Shown one piece after another: positions 45,017 to 54,862 of a DNA stretch of 64,000 nt (the first letter of the stretch is position 1; each line of letters begins with the position of its first letter). Location: the NCBI GenBank assembly GCA_030442055.1, contig JAUJEB010000004.1, positions 186,001 to 250,000 on the forward strand, in the 5' to 3' direction. The position numbers were made by a program, and so were the translations under genes. Below the pieces are notes generated by a model. The model saw only the letters and a list, made by a program, of their open reading frames with translations, did not search any database and was not told the DNA's origin. The stretch comes from Agaribacillus aureus (lineage in GTDB: Bacteria; Bacteroidota; Bacteroidia; Cytophagales; Cyclobacteriaceae).

Positions 45017-47560
45017 TCAATAAGTATCCACCACCGATGTCATCTTCAATTTTGGTATATTCCCGTTGTACGTTGAAGCAAATGGAAGAGTAACTTCTTT
45101 TTCTCTTTTTGGCATTAAATCGAAAAAATTATCAGAAAAATTGGCTGACAGCCCATCAAAACGCAAATACAGGTTTTTCACCAACACATCACTTTGCAAC
45201 AGCACCTTCAATTGGTCGTTTTCATGTTTTACGGAATATTTGATAGCAGGCTTTCGCAACATTAAGTCCTTTGTTGGCACAAGATAATAAATATTCTCAC
45301 TCATTAGTTCATTTTTGATCTCAATCCCGGCATAGATGACCAAATTGTGGATATCATTGCTACCTATTAGCCCTTTCAGATCGTGCTTCTTATAAAGGTA
45401 ACTTGTATTTGCCTTAAGCTCCACCTCTTCTTTTAAGTCCGTTACTACCTCTCCGTCAAGGGTCAAAATTTGCAAATACAGCCGACCTTTTTCATTTTCC
45501 AATCGGTCTGAGATCAGGTAAGTACTCAGGTGGTCATCAGCTATCTTACAACTGAGCAAAATATCTTTAAAGGCCTTTTTCACAAAATAATGTAAAGCCT
45601 TCCATCGACCATAATAGTCAATACCTGACCAGGAAGCCACAGGCCAGCAGTCATTTAATTGCCAGTAAAGAGATCCCATACAATAAGGTTTGTTTCTGCG
45701 ATGCGCCTCAATAGCAATTTTTATCCCATGTGCCTGCAAGATCTGGCTTAGATAAAGGAAGGATTCGAAATCCCTGGCTTCATTGTAATCCTGCAATAAA
45801 TAATCCTTGATCAGCTGGTTTCCACGGGGATGCTTTTGATGCAGTTTCATCACCGGCGAGTTGATATCCCAGTCTTCAGCAAGCGTGTATTTTTTAACAC
45901 TTTCGAATATGGGAAATGACTGAAAGCCGTATTCACTCATAAATCTTGGAACACATTTTTCATAGTCGCTAAACGGCGCTTCTTTATGCCATACACCCCA
46001 ATAGTGCACATCGCCAACTGAAAAATCCTTTTCCTCCTCAAAATTGCTGATAGGAGATGACGGGAAATAGAACCTTTCCGGGTCGTGCTCAGCAACTACT
46101 TCAGGTAACAATTTTTCAAACAGCTGCTTGTAATCGCGGAATAACCATTGTTGATCATCTTTTGAATAATTGTACTCTTCCTGCCACCCCCAGTGATGCC
46201 ACCCTACCCTGACCTCGTTATTTCCACACCACAAAGCAATACTCGCATGGCCACGCAGTCTTTTGATGTTACTGATAGCTTCCTTTTCAACATTTTGTAA
46301 AAATGATGCATCTCCCGGATAAAGGGTGCAGGCAAACATAAAGTCCTGCCAAACCAGGATCCCATGCTGATCTGCCAGGTCGTAAAACAAATCATCCTCA
46401 TAAATGCCACCTCCCCAAACCCGGATCATATTCATGTTGGCAGCCAGTACATCGGCGTAAAGTTGATGATATCGCTCTTCACTTACCCTGGTCAAAAAAC
46501 TGTCTTGCGGAATGTAATTTGCCCCTTTTGCAAATACGGGCACACCGTTTACCTGAAAGTAAAAAGATTCTCCGTGTTCATCAGGTTTGTTAATTACTTC
46601 AATTTTTCGTATCCCAACCTTTTTAAAAATGGAGCAGGTGCTGCCGTGATGATCTTTGATATTCACAGCAAAATGATACAAGTGAGCCTCGCCGAATCCA
46701 CGGGGCCACCACTTTTTATAATTATTGACGGAGAATTTTATCTTTACTTCATTATGCCCCTTTTCTAAAAATGCGATGTGATTAGTTGTATTTAAGGCCT
46801 CATTTAAACAACTGATCGTTAATTTGGCCTCACTTTTTTCATGTGCCGTCAGCGATATGGACACATGAATAACGGCTTTGTTTTCCGAGATGATCTCCGG
46901 CTTAAAGTAGGAGTCTACAATATTTATATTTTTGATAAACTTCAGAAAAACCGGTCGCCAGATCCCGCTGGTCACAAACCTTGGTCCCCAGTCCCATCCA
47001 AAATGATACGGCGCCTTTCTCGAAAATACACTTAATTTATCGTCCGAGTGATCGTTTCCGGCTGGGTAAGTGATACCAACCTTTTCAGCTTTTTCCCTGA
47101 CATAGGCAATTGGCGAATGAAAATGTATTCGCAGCTTATTTTTTCCTACCACCAGATCGGGACGAACTTCTGTGACACATTCGACAAACTGGTTATCATT
47201 GCTGGCAATTTCCCGGTCATTGAGATAAATAGTCGCGTAAGTATCCAATCCCTTGCAAACCAGCTCAATCCTGGCATGATCCAACTCCGCCGCTGTAATT
47301 ATAAAGTCGGTTTCATATACCCAATCTTTTTTCTCTATCCACTGCAGGTGCTCTTCATTATCGCGATAAAACGGATCGCCGATAAGCTCATTGGATAGCA
47401 AGTCGGTAAAATTACATCCCGGAACTGTCGCGTGATACCAACTATCAGTGCCCTCCTCTTTAAACTTCCATCCGGTAGCTAGGTATTTAATGTCCTCCGT
47501 CGCTGCACCAGTGGTAGCATTTTCCTGCTCAATGTGTACGTTTCTCGATTGGTTTGTCAT
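45017..47560 (-). CDS. GH2 beta-mannosidase
   Basis: An 847-residue retaining glycosidase that removes beta-linked mannose, such as the Man-beta-1,4-GlcNAc core of N-glycans. Order: sugar-binding domain (about 25-200), immunoglobulin-like domain (about 205-320), TIM barrel (about 325-650). The acid/base Glu is in ALWCGNNEVRVGWHHWGW (about 430) and the nucleophile Glu in FMSEYGFQSFP (about 535). No signal peptide is seen, so it probably acts in the cytosol on imported products. It follows the second GH92 gene by 48 bases and precedes the symporter by 7. Confidence 0.93.
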   Translation of the reverse strand: MTNQSRNVHIEQENATTGAATEDIKYLATGWKFKEEGTDSWYHATVPGCNFTDLLSNELIGDPFYRDNEEHLQWIEKKDWVYETDFIITAAELDHARIELVCKGLDTYATIYLNDREIASNDNQFVECVTEVRPDLVVGKNKLRIHFHSPIAYVREKAEKVGITYPAGNDHSDDKLSVFSRKAPYHFGWDWGPRFVTSGIWRPVFLKFIKNINIVDSYFKPEIISENKAVIHVSISLTAHEKSEAKLTISCLNEALNTTNHIAFLEKGHNEVKIKFSVNNYKKWWPRGFGEAHLYHFAVNIKDHHGSTCSIFKKVGIRKIEVINKPDEHGESFYFQVNGVPVFAKGANYIPQDSFLTRVSEERYHQLYADVLAANMNMIRVWGGGIYEDDLFYDLADQHGILVWQDFMFACTLYPGDASFLQNVEKEAISNIKRLRGHASIALWCGNNEVRVGWHHWGWQEEYNYSKDDQQWLFRDYKQLFEKLLPEVVAEHDPERFYFPSSPISNFEEEKDFSVGDVHYWGVWHKEAPFSDYEKCVPRFMSEYGFQSFPIFESVKKYTLAEDWDINSPVMKLHQKHPRGNQLIKDYLLQDYNEARDFESFLYLSQILQAHGIKIAIEAHRRNKPYCMGSLYWQLNDCWPVASWSGIDYYGRWKALHYFVKKAFKDILLSCKIADDHLSTYLISDRLENEKGRLYLQILTLDGEVVTDLKEEVELKANTSYLYKKHDLKGLIGSNDIHNLVIYAGIEIKNELMSENIYYLVPTKDLMLRKPAIKYSVKHENDQLKVLLQSDVLVKNLYLRFDGLSANFSDNFFDLMPKREKEVTLPFASTYNGNIPKLKMTSVVDTY

Positions 47561-47608
47561 TCTCTAATTTCAAGGCGATCCTGAATAATTGCATATCTGA
47601 ATGTTAAT

Positions 47609-49882
47609 CTAATTATCCTCATTAACGCTGTTGTTCCAATTCTTATTTGGGGAGCTACCCATCACAAATACCATTTTCCCACCATTAATTATTTGGTCGT
47701 GCGTGAGAAACGGTTCATTCAAAGGGATATCATTCAAAGTCGCGGATTGAACGTAAATATTATTTTCACTTAAATTCTCAGCGGTTACGGTAAAGGTCTT
47801 ACCTTCAGACAACCGGATGACTGATTTTTCATGAAGGGGGCGTCCTATGGCATATTTGCTTTCGGCTGGATTCACCGGGTAAAAACCCAATGAACTGAAA
47901 ATGTACCATGCTGACATTTGCCCGCAATCGTCGTTGCCACACAGGCCATCGGGCCGGTCGTTGTATTGAGACGATAAAATTTCTGTAACCCGTTCCTGCG
48001 TTTTCCAGGCGGCATCGGCATAATTGTAAAGGTAGGCTACATGATGGCTTGGCTCGTTGCCATGAGCGTATTGTCCAATAAGCCCGGAAATATCCACAGA
48101 AACATTTTCTCCGGTTATGTCGGAGCTGATGGTAAAGAGAGAATCCAGTTTTGCAATGAACCGCTCCCTTCCGCCCATTATATCAATTAGACCAGGGACA
48201 TCCTGCGGCACGTACCAGGTGTGTTGCCAGGCGTTACCTTCGGTATAATCGGTATTAACACGGTGATCTGATCTTTTAGGGTCAAACGGAACCCTCCATT
48301 GACCATTACTTAGTTTCCCTCTCATAAATCCCGATACACTGTCAAACAGATGTCTGAAGCTTTGAGACCTTTTCAGGAAATAATTATAATCATCCTGGTA
48401 ATTTAAAGATTTGGCAATCTGGGCAATACACCAGTCGTCAAAGGCATATTCCAGTGTTTTTGTAACCGACTCCACTTCCAGGTCGGCGGGGATAAAGTCG
48501 TGTTCTTTGTAAAACTGTACCCCTCTAATGTTTTGCATAGCGCTGGTTTTCATGGCTTCATAGGCGAGCTGAATATCAAATCCCTGGAATCCTTTCAAAT
48601 ACGCATCGGCAATCACCGGTATGGCGTGATATCCCGTCATCGTATTGGTTTCATTTCCCAACAATGACCAAACGGGCAACAAGCCATATTCCTGGTAATG
48701 AGCCAACATGGAGTTGACCATGTCACCTACCCTGTCCGGCTGCAAAATCGTAAACAGCGGGTGCGCAGCCCGGTAAGTATCCCATAATGAAAATATATCA
48801 TAGCGCTGGTACCCATCGGCCTTCATCACCTTTCCGTTGACTCCTTTATATTCCTGGTTATGGTCAGAAAAAATAACAGGTGCCAAATTGCTGTGGTACA
48901 TGGCCGTATAGAAGGTTCGTTTGAGCGCTGTATCATTCGATGTGATCCTGATTTTGGATAGCTCCTGCTCCCACTGGCTTTCGGCTTTCGCTTTTATGGC
49001 ACCAAAGTCCCATCCGGGAATCTCATTAAGACTTTTCACAGCACCATCGACAGATGCCGATGACAGGCCTGTTTTGAGCAGCAATATACGGTCACCATCG
49101 TTTTCAAAATGTAATAAGGTCTTTAATTTTCCGCCGGTAAATTCGGTCGTCGCCGGTTGCATACTGGTGCTGTCAGCTGTTTCATATCCAATGATGGGGC
49201 GTGAAAAAGCCATAGCGAAATAAACGCGCTGATCTTTTGCCCAGCCTTCGGAATACCTGAAACCTGTGATCAGGGTATCATTCTCGAATTTGAGGGCGGT
49301 GGCGACGGGTTTATCCCAATTGACGCTATAAGATAAATCCAACACTACCTGCTGCGGCTCTCCTTGAGGATATGAATACCGATGGAATCCGGCTCTTTTG
49401 GTAGCAGTCAGGGCCACATCAATAGCCACATCCTTTAAGTGTACACTATAATAACCCGGAGAGGCTTCCTCCGATTCATGATCAAAGTGGGATTTGAAAT
49501 CATAGTCATCACGGTTCCCGATGGCTTTGGTCAAATCCACTCGTTTAGTGGTGGGCATCACCAAAACATCGGCCAGGTCACCGATGCCGGTACCACTCAG
49601 GTGGGTATGACTGAATCCAACAATAATACTATCCGAATAGTGGTAGCCTGAGCACCAATCCCAGCCACCAGTACCATTGTCAGGACTCAGCTGTACCATC
49701 CCAAATGGCACAGTTGCCCCGGGAAAAGTATGCCCATGAGCACCTGTGCCAATAAAGGGATCTACATACTGCACAAGTGAATCATCCTCTAATGCAGGTT
49801 GCTCCTTGACACCTGTGCAGGATAAAATCAACTGTAACAAGGAACAACAGCCTATGATATAAATATTTCGCATTCTCACCAT
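47609..49882 (-). CDS. GH92 alpha-mannosidase lipoprotein, second copy
   Basis: A 757-residue exo-alpha-mannosidase with lipoprotein signal (LILSCTG). Typical GH92 start VDPFIGTGAHGHTFPGATVPFGMVQLSPDN; general acid in YTEGNAWQHTWY; Asp motif LCGNDDCGQMSAWYIFSSLGFYPV; Ca2+/mannose region GQYAHGNEPSHHVAYLYN. It lacks the HE pair seen in the first copy, so another linkage (alpha-1,3, -1,4 or -1,6) is likely. Start at ATG 49882 or 49873, the latter having GGTGAG before it; the TTG at 49897 is less likely. It is the first gene leftward of the large intergenic region. Confidence 0.92.
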   Translation of the reverse strand: MVRMRNIYIIGCCSLLQLILSCTGVKEQPALEDDSLVQYVDPFIGTGAHGHTFPGATVPFGMVQLSPDNGTGGWDWCSGYHYSDSIIVGFSHTHLSGTGIGDLADVLVMPTTKRVDLTKAIGNRDDYDFKSHFDHESEEASPGYYSVHLKDVAIDVALTATKRAGFHRYSYPQGEPQQVVLDLSYSVNWDKPVATALKFENDTLITGFRYSEGWAKDQRVYFAMAFSRPIIGYETADSTSMQPATTEFTGGKLKTLLHFENDGDRILLLKTGLSSASVDGAVKSLNEIPGWDFGAIKAKAESQWEQELSKIRITSNDTALKRTFYTAMYHSNLAPVIFSDHNQEYKGVNGKVMKADGYQRYDIFSLWDTYRAAHPLFTILQPDRVGDMVNSMLAHYQEYGLLPVWSLLGNETNTMTGYHAIPVIADAYLKGFQGFDIQLAYEAMKTSAMQNIRGVQFYKEHDFIPADLEVESVTKTLEYAFDDWCIAQIAKSLNYQDDYNYFLKRSQSFRHLFDSVSGFMRGKLSNGQWRVPFDPKRSDHRVNTDYTEGNAWQHTWYVPQDVPGLIDIMGGRERFIAKLDSLFTISSDITGENVSVDISGLIGQYAHGNEPSHHVAYLYNYADAAWKTQERVTEILSSQYNDRPDGLCGNDDCGQMSAWYIFSSLGFYPVNPAESKYAIGRPLHEKSVIRLSEGKTFTVTAENLSENNIYVQSATLNDIPLNEPFLTHDQIINGGKMVFVMGSSPNKNWNNSVNEDN

Positions 49883-50522
49883 TTTAACGGACCGCAAAAC
49901 CTTCCAAAAGTTGCAATCGCAACGAAATTCATCACTTTCCCGGTAAAATAATTTCGTTCTTCCAACAGGCCGTTTAATGCGAGATGATAAGCGGGCCTTT
50001 TAGCCGCGATAAAAGAGATTACTATAATAAAAATATATTTGAAATCAAGATCTATACTCAAGTTCGAATGGTTTTTAGCGTCCAAAATCTAATAAAACTG
50101 AAAACAAAGGAGGAAATTATTAGAATTTCCCCCTTGTTGCGCGTTTGTTACGGATAACATTAACAAATCAAATACCCTTCAAACGGCTACGGTAATGACA
50201 TCATTTCCGCCAATTCGCGATAAAGCGAGTGGTTATAATTTGATAATTTCCTTCCTCATGGGTAATTGAACCGGTATTTTACAATCACCGTCCTGGAATC
50301 ATTTGTCGGGATTCATCAAATTCACCTGCTGCCTTACCAATCTACTGTTGTCTGCACACTGAGTCGCGTGCCTGGCAAGCAAATACTAACAAAGGTCCCT
50401 AATACTTTTGCGTCTATTTAACTTGTCTGTGAATTAAACATTCAATATTAGGATTTTTTGTCTTTAAAACAAATAAATACACGCATATATTTTTAATAAT
50501 CCGCAATAATTACCCGCAGTTT

Positions 50523-50554
50523 CATGCATATTTTTATCAAAAAACGCATGCATG
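50523..50554. promoter_or_regulatory. Inverted repeat CATGCAT...ATGCATG, possible DeoR operator
   Basis: CATGCAT (50523-50529) and its complement ATGCATG (50548-50554) are 18 bases apart, about 190 bases before the DeoR -7 box. Each half is itself near-palindromic. A DeoR-type regulator encoded next to it is the obvious reader. Confidence 0.4.
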
Positions 50555-50739
50555 GAAATGTTTTTTCGCTATAATTGTGAGTACCAAGTCTTCACGATAG
50601 ACATGGTAATTGTTCTGTTAAAAAACGGCATACCGATTGCTAGATTTAAAACCGCAAAAAATGTGCATGTTTATGCGGGTATAGGTGAGGTTTTACGACA
50701 ACCAATCAGAAATTATCTTCCATCTTAGCGTAAAACCAT

Positions 50740-50747
50740 TATATTTG
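50740..50747 (+). promoter_or_regulatory. Putative -7 box of the DeoR operon (TATATTTG)
   Basis: Perfect TAnnTTTG match, 20 bases before the ATG at 50768. Confidence 0.5.
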
Positions 50748-50767
50748 GCAATAAAATTTGCATTTGT

Positions 50768-51517
50768 ATGCTAAAAGAAGAGCGGCAATATATAATACTT
50801 GAAGAAATAAAAACACATAACAAGGTGTATTCCTCACTCCTCAGCAAGAAACTGGACGTTTCAGAAGACACTATACGGAGAGACCTTAATGAACTGGCCA
50901 ACCACGGCCACATCAAAAAGGTGCACGGGGGTGCCATGGCCAATCCGAATATTCCCGCGGAAATCAAACACTACAATATTACAGATAAACTGGAGCGTCA
51001 GGTAATTGCCCAAAAAGCAGCCGACCTAATTAGCGACGGGCAGGTGTTAATCCTGGAAGGTGAGACTACCAGCGTCATGATGACGGACTATATCCCAAAA
51101 GATGTTGCTATCATCATCTTTACAAATTCGTTGCTCATAGCCTCCAAATTGTTCCACCAAAAAGGTGTTGAAACCATTTTTTTGGGTGGGCAGCTGTCCA
51201 AAAGATCTAAGGTAACGGTTGGCATGGATGTCGAGAATGCACTGAGAGATGTACATGCGGATCTGTGTTTTATAGAAGCATCGAGTATACATGAAACACT
51301 AGGTATTACGGAAGGTGACCGCGATAAGGCACTGACCAAAAAAGCCATGCTAAAATCTTCCTCGAAAACAGTGGCACTTTGTCTTTCACATTCGATAGGA
51401 AGAATGGAGCCATTTAAAATTGAAGAAGCGAATAACATTGATATTATTATTTCAGAACTGGAAGCTGATCATGCCTCCCTTGAAAGCATCAGGAGAAAAG
51501 GTGTTCAGATTTATTGA
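50768..51517 (+). CDS. DeoR/GlpR-family transcriptional regulator
   Basis: A 249-residue sugar-responsive regulator. N-terminal winged helix-turn-helix (1-58): MLKEERQYIILEEIKTHNKVYSSLLSKKLDVSEDTIRRDLNEL, then HIKKVHGGAM. C-terminal DeoRC sensor domain (about 75-235) with ILEGETTSVMMTDYIP, FTNSLLIA and FLGGQLSKRSKVTVG, which bind sugar phosphates. It probably represses the mannoside operons on both sides until a mannose phosphate is present. It heads the rightward operon, 9 bases before the third GH92 gene. Confidence 0.92.
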   Translation: MLKEERQYIILEEIKTHNKVYSSLLSKKLDVSEDTIRRDLNELANHGHIKKVHGGAMANPNIPAEIKHYNITDKLERQVIAQKAADLISDGQVLILEGETTSVMMTDYIPKDVAIIIFTNSLLIASKLFHQKGVETIFLGGQLSKRSKVTVGMDVENALRDVHADLCFIEASSIHETLGITEGDRDKALTKKAMLKSSSKTVALCLSHSIGRMEPFKIEEANNIDIIISELEADHASLESIRRKGVQIY

Positions 51518-51526
51518 AGTGTAATT

Positions 51527-53791
51527 ATGAGAAATGGATACGGAATACTCTTTTTATTGCTACTTTTTCACCTTGCAGTCCCCGCACAGGAGCCGGTTGA
51601 CTTTGTCAACCCTTTCATCGGGACTTCCAACTACGGAGCTACTTATCCAGGCCCGGTAAGACCGTGGGGAATGGCCAGTGTGGTGCCCTTTAACGTCGCC
51701 TTCAAAAAGGGCGCTGAAAATCAATTTGAAAAGGATAGTGAATGGCATTCAAGGCCTTATGTGGCTGAGAACAAGTTTTTGACAGGCTACTCCCATGTTA
51801 ATTTAAGTGGTGTCGGGTGCCCGGAGCTGGGAAGTATATTGTTAATGCCTACTCATGGTCAACTTGAACTTAACCCGGAACACTATGGGAGCACCTATCA
51901 GGACGAGGTGGCCACACCCGGTTATTATGCCCACACACTTGATAAATACAGTATTAAAACTGAGCTGACCGCTACCTTGAGAACGGGTTTGAGTAAATAT
52001 ACTTTTCCTCAGGGTCAGTCTCATATTATTCTTAACCTGGGCCTTGGGCTTACCAATGAAACCGGCGCCGCGCTTAAGATTTTATCGGAAACCGAAGTAG
52101 TAGGACATAAATTGATCGGTACTTTTTGCTACAACCCCGAGGATGTGCGGCCGGTATATTTCGCCATTAAATTCAGCAAACCCGCCACTAATTTCGGCGC
52201 CTGGAAAAAAATGCCGCCTTTCAAAGGAGTGGAAGCTGAATGGACCAAATACAATGATACTATCAAACCTTATCCTCAATTCCGCTATGAACTGGCCGGC
52301 GATGATATTGGCGCTTATTTCAGTTTTGAAACCGAAAATGAAGAGGTTGTCTATGCCAAGGTCGGTATCAGCTATGTGAGTATCGAAAACGCCAGGCAAA
52401 ACCTGCAAGGTGAACAACCTGACTTTAATTTTGATAAAACCCGGCAAGATGCCAGGCTGACCTGGAATAACTTGTTGAAGCGGATTAAAGTAGATGGTGG
52501 AAGTAAGGATGATAAAACTAATTTTTATTCCGCCTTGTATCACACCCTTATCCATCCCAATATCCTGCAAGATGCGAATGGTGAATATCCTTTAATGGAA
52601 AAGTATGGCACCGGTAACACGTCTGAAAACAGATATACCGTCTTTTCATTGTGGGATACCTATCGCAATGTACATCCTTTTTTATCGCTGGTCTATCCTG
52701 AAGTTCAGTCTCAAATGGTAAAATCCATGATTGCCATGTACAAAGAAAGCGGCTGGCTACCTAAATGGGAGTTACTGGGAATGGAAACTTCCGTCATGGT
52801 GGGAGATCCGGCAACGCCGGTAATTGCCGACACCTATTTAAGAGGCATCCGGGATTTCGATATTCAAACAGCTTACGAGGCCATTAAAAAATCCGCTACT
52901 GCCCCGGATAGTGTTAATAAATTAAGACCGGGGATCGGAAAGTATCGCACCCTGGGTTACATCCCTGAAAATCATTATGAAAATGTCTGGGGAACGGTTT
53001 CCACATCACTTGAATACAATATAGCAGACTGGAATCTGGCACAGCTGGCCAAAGCCTTGAATAAGAAGGAAGATTACCGCAATTTTTTAAAGCAATCTGC
53101 CAGCTATCGCAACTACTACGATCCCTCCACAGGTATGTTAAGGCCCCGTATGGAAAAGGGCGAGTGGCTAACCCCGTTTAATCCAAAAGCCGGGGCAAAT
53201 TTTGAGCCTGTCATAGGCTTTGTGGAGGGCAATGCCTGGCAGTACAGGTTTTATGTACCCCACGATATCAAAAATCTTATCAAAATGCTAGGGGGCAAGT
53301 CCCGGTTTATCAAAGAATTACAACTTTGTTTTGACGATGGCAATTACGACATGGCCAATGAACCGGATATCACGTATCCCTTTCTTTTTAACTTTGTGAA
53401 AGGAGAAGAATGGCGGGCACAGAAAATGGTGAATCAACTAATCCACAAGCACTATTTTGACGGGCCGGCGGGTTTGCCTGGGAATGATGACACCGGTACA
53501 TTGTCCACCTGGTTGTTGTTCAGCATGCTTGGTATTTATCCGCACTGCCCCGGTGACATGAGCTACGCTATTGTAAGTCCGACTTTTGATAAGGTCACCA
53601 TTGCGCTTAACGCTAACTATTATCCGGGAAAGGAATTAACCATAGAGGCAAACAAATCCTCAAAAAATGCGATATATATTCAAAACCTGGAAGTAAATGG
53701 TCAAAAATATAATCGATATTTTATTGACCATGATACGCTTGTAAAAGGAGCACATTTAAAGTTTGAATTAACTGAAACCCGAAAGCCGTAA
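51527..53791 (+). CDS. GH92 alpha-mannosidase, third copy
   Basis: A 754-residue exo-alpha-mannosidase with a cleavable signal (LLLLFHLAVPAQ) rather than a lipobox. GH92 start VDFVNPFIGTSNYGATYPGPVRPWGM; general acid in FVEGNAWQYRFY; Asp motif LPGNDDTGTLSTWLLFSMLGIYPHCPG. It is the most divergent of the three: the Gln-Tyr-Ala-His-Gly-Asn-Glu block of the others becomes YDMANEPD and the Cys of CGND is Pro. Linkage specificity may differ accordingly. It is followed by the CBM9-like gene after 2 bases. Confidence 0.9.
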   Translation: MRNGYGILFLLLLFHLAVPAQEPVDFVNPFIGTSNYGATYPGPVRPWGMASVVPFNVAFKKGAENQFEKDSEWHSRPYVAENKFLTGYSHVNLSGVGCPELGSILLMPTHGQLELNPEHYGSTYQDEVATPGYYAHTLDKYSIKTELTATLRTGLSKYTFPQGQSHIILNLGLGLTNETGAALKILSETEVVGHKLIGTFCYNPEDVRPVYFAIKFSKPATNFGAWKKMPPFKGVEAEWTKYNDTIKPYPQFRYELAGDDIGAYFSFETENEEVVYAKVGISYVSIENARQNLQGEQPDFNFDKTRQDARLTWNNLLKRIKVDGGSKDDKTNFYSALYHTLIHPNILQDANGEYPLMEKYGTGNTSENRYTVFSLWDTYRNVHPFLSLVYPEVQSQMVKSMIAMYKESGWLPKWELLGMETSVMVGDPATPVIADTYLRGIRDFDIQTAYEAIKKSATAPDSVNKLRPGIGKYRTLGYIPENHYENVWGTVSTSLEYNIADWNLAQLAKALNKKEDYRNFLKQSASYRNYYDPSTGMLRPRMEKGEWLTPFNPKAGANFEPVIGFVEGNAWQYRFYVPHDIKNLIKMLGGKSRFIKELQLCFDDGNYDMANEPDITYPFLFNFVKGEEWRAQKMVNQLIHKHYFDGPAGLPGNDDTGTLSTWLLFSMLGIYPHCPGDMSYAIVSPTFDKVTIALNANYYPGKELTIEANKSSKNAIYIQNLEVNGQKYNRYFIDHDTLVKGAHLKFELTETRKP

Positions 53792-53793
53792 AG

Positions 53794-54861
53794 ATGAGGT
53801 TAAAGCTTTTATTTTTTATCCCGGGATTTTACCTGATGACCAATATGGCTAAAAGCCAAAACCCCAATTGGGAAACCTATGTTTGCTACACTACAGACCG
53901 CACGTTGACTATCGACGGGGCACTGGATGAAGAAGCCTGGAACAAGGCGCCCTGGACATCGCCATTTGTGGACATTGAGGGCGATCTGAAACCTAAGCCG
54001 ACATATCTCACCCAGGCAAAAATGCTTTGGGATGAGCAGTATTTTTATATCGCGGCCAAAATGTTTGAGCCTAACATTTGGGCCACTTACGATCAGCGGG
54101 ATGCCGTTATTTTCCATGAAAACGACTTTGAGGTATTTATAGATCCGGATGGTGACACGCACCAATATTATGAACTGGAAATCAATGCACTGGGAACAAT
54201 CTGGGACTTGTTGCTGGTAAAGCCCTATCGCGATGGTGGACCGCCGATTAATGCATGGGATATCAAAGGGTTAAAAAAAGGTATCCAGATCAAGGGAACA
54301 CTCAATAACCCGGAGGATGTCGATGAGTACTGGACCGTTGAATTGGCCATTCCCTGGAACGTTTTGAAGGAAACCACCGGAAGATCCCCAAAAGACCAGG
54401 ATCAGTGGCGCGTGAATTTTTCAAGGGTAAACTGGAAACTTGATCATAAAAATGGTGAATATGTCAAGTCCATCAACCCAAAGACGGGCAAGCCTTTTCC
54501 CGAGTCGAACTGGGTATGGTCACCGCAAGGTGTTATTGCCATGCACCAACCCGAAACCTGGGGTTTTGTCCAGTTTTCCAGCCATACTGTGGGGACAAAG
54601 ACGGTTAAATTTATCCCCAGGCAGGCAGAAAGTTATAAATGGATACTTCGCCAGATCTATTATGCTCAGCATCAATTCTTTAAAAAAAATAAAACATTTA
54701 CAGGCAACATTGAGCAATTAAAAGTTCCTCCTGCTATCCTGGAATTCAAGTCTCAAATTAGCCTCCACACTACCCCGACTCAGTTTGAAGCAATTTTCAC
54801 AAGCCCGGATGGAGACACCTGGCACTTGCTGACAGACGGAAGGGTCAGGAAAAATATGTAA
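53794..54861 (+). CDS. CBM9-like carbohydrate-binding protein
   Basis: A 355-residue secreted protein with a signal ending MAKSQN (about residue 22). Residues about 30-240 fit the carbohydrate-binding family 9-like fold: LTIDGALDEEAWNKAPWTSPFVDIEG, then AKMLWDEQYFYIAAKMFEPNIWA, NDFEVFIDPDGDTHQYYELEINALGT and YWTVELAIPWNVL. The rest is of unknown fold. Probably it binds glycan chains at the cell surface or in the periplasm for the neighbouring hydrolases. Gaps of 2 and 1 base to its neighbours show tight co-translation. Confidence 0.85.
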   Translation: MRLKLLFFIPGFYLMTNMAKSQNPNWETYVCYTTDRTLTIDGALDEEAWNKAPWTSPFVDIEGDLKPKPTYLTQAKMLWDEQYFYIAAKMFEPNIWATYDQRDAVIFHENDFEVFIDPDGDTHQYYELEINALGTIWDLLLVKPYRDGGPPINAWDIKGLKKGIQIKGTLNNPEDVDEYWTVELAIPWNVLKETTGRSPKDQDQWRVNFSRVNWKLDHKNGEYVKSINPKTGKPFPESNWVWSPQGVIAMHQPETWGFVQFSSHTVGTKTVKFIPRQAESYKWILRQIYYAQHQFFKKNKTFTGNIEQLKVPPAILEFKSQISLHTTPTQFEAIFTSPDGDTWHLLTDGRVRKNM

Positions 54862-54862
54862 T

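Larger units (their letters stand above)
49883..50767. other. 885-base intergenic region between divergent mannoside operons
   Basis: No convincing gene. It holds a plus-strand TACTTTTG box at 50403-50410, a palindromic CATGCAT pair at 50523-50554, and the TATATTTG box before the DeoR gene. On the minus strand I find no perfect -7 box for the GH92 gene. The length leaves room for regulator binding or a small RNA from 50403 rightward. Confidence 0.6.

Noticed and set aside
49876-50085. Small minus-strand open frame overlapping the start of the second GH92 gene
   Set aside because: No conserved look, and it runs into the GH92 start; non-coding is more likely.
52082-52570. Long open frame on the minus strand inside the third GH92 gene
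   Set aside because: It is a shadow of a well-supported gene and has no recognisable domain.
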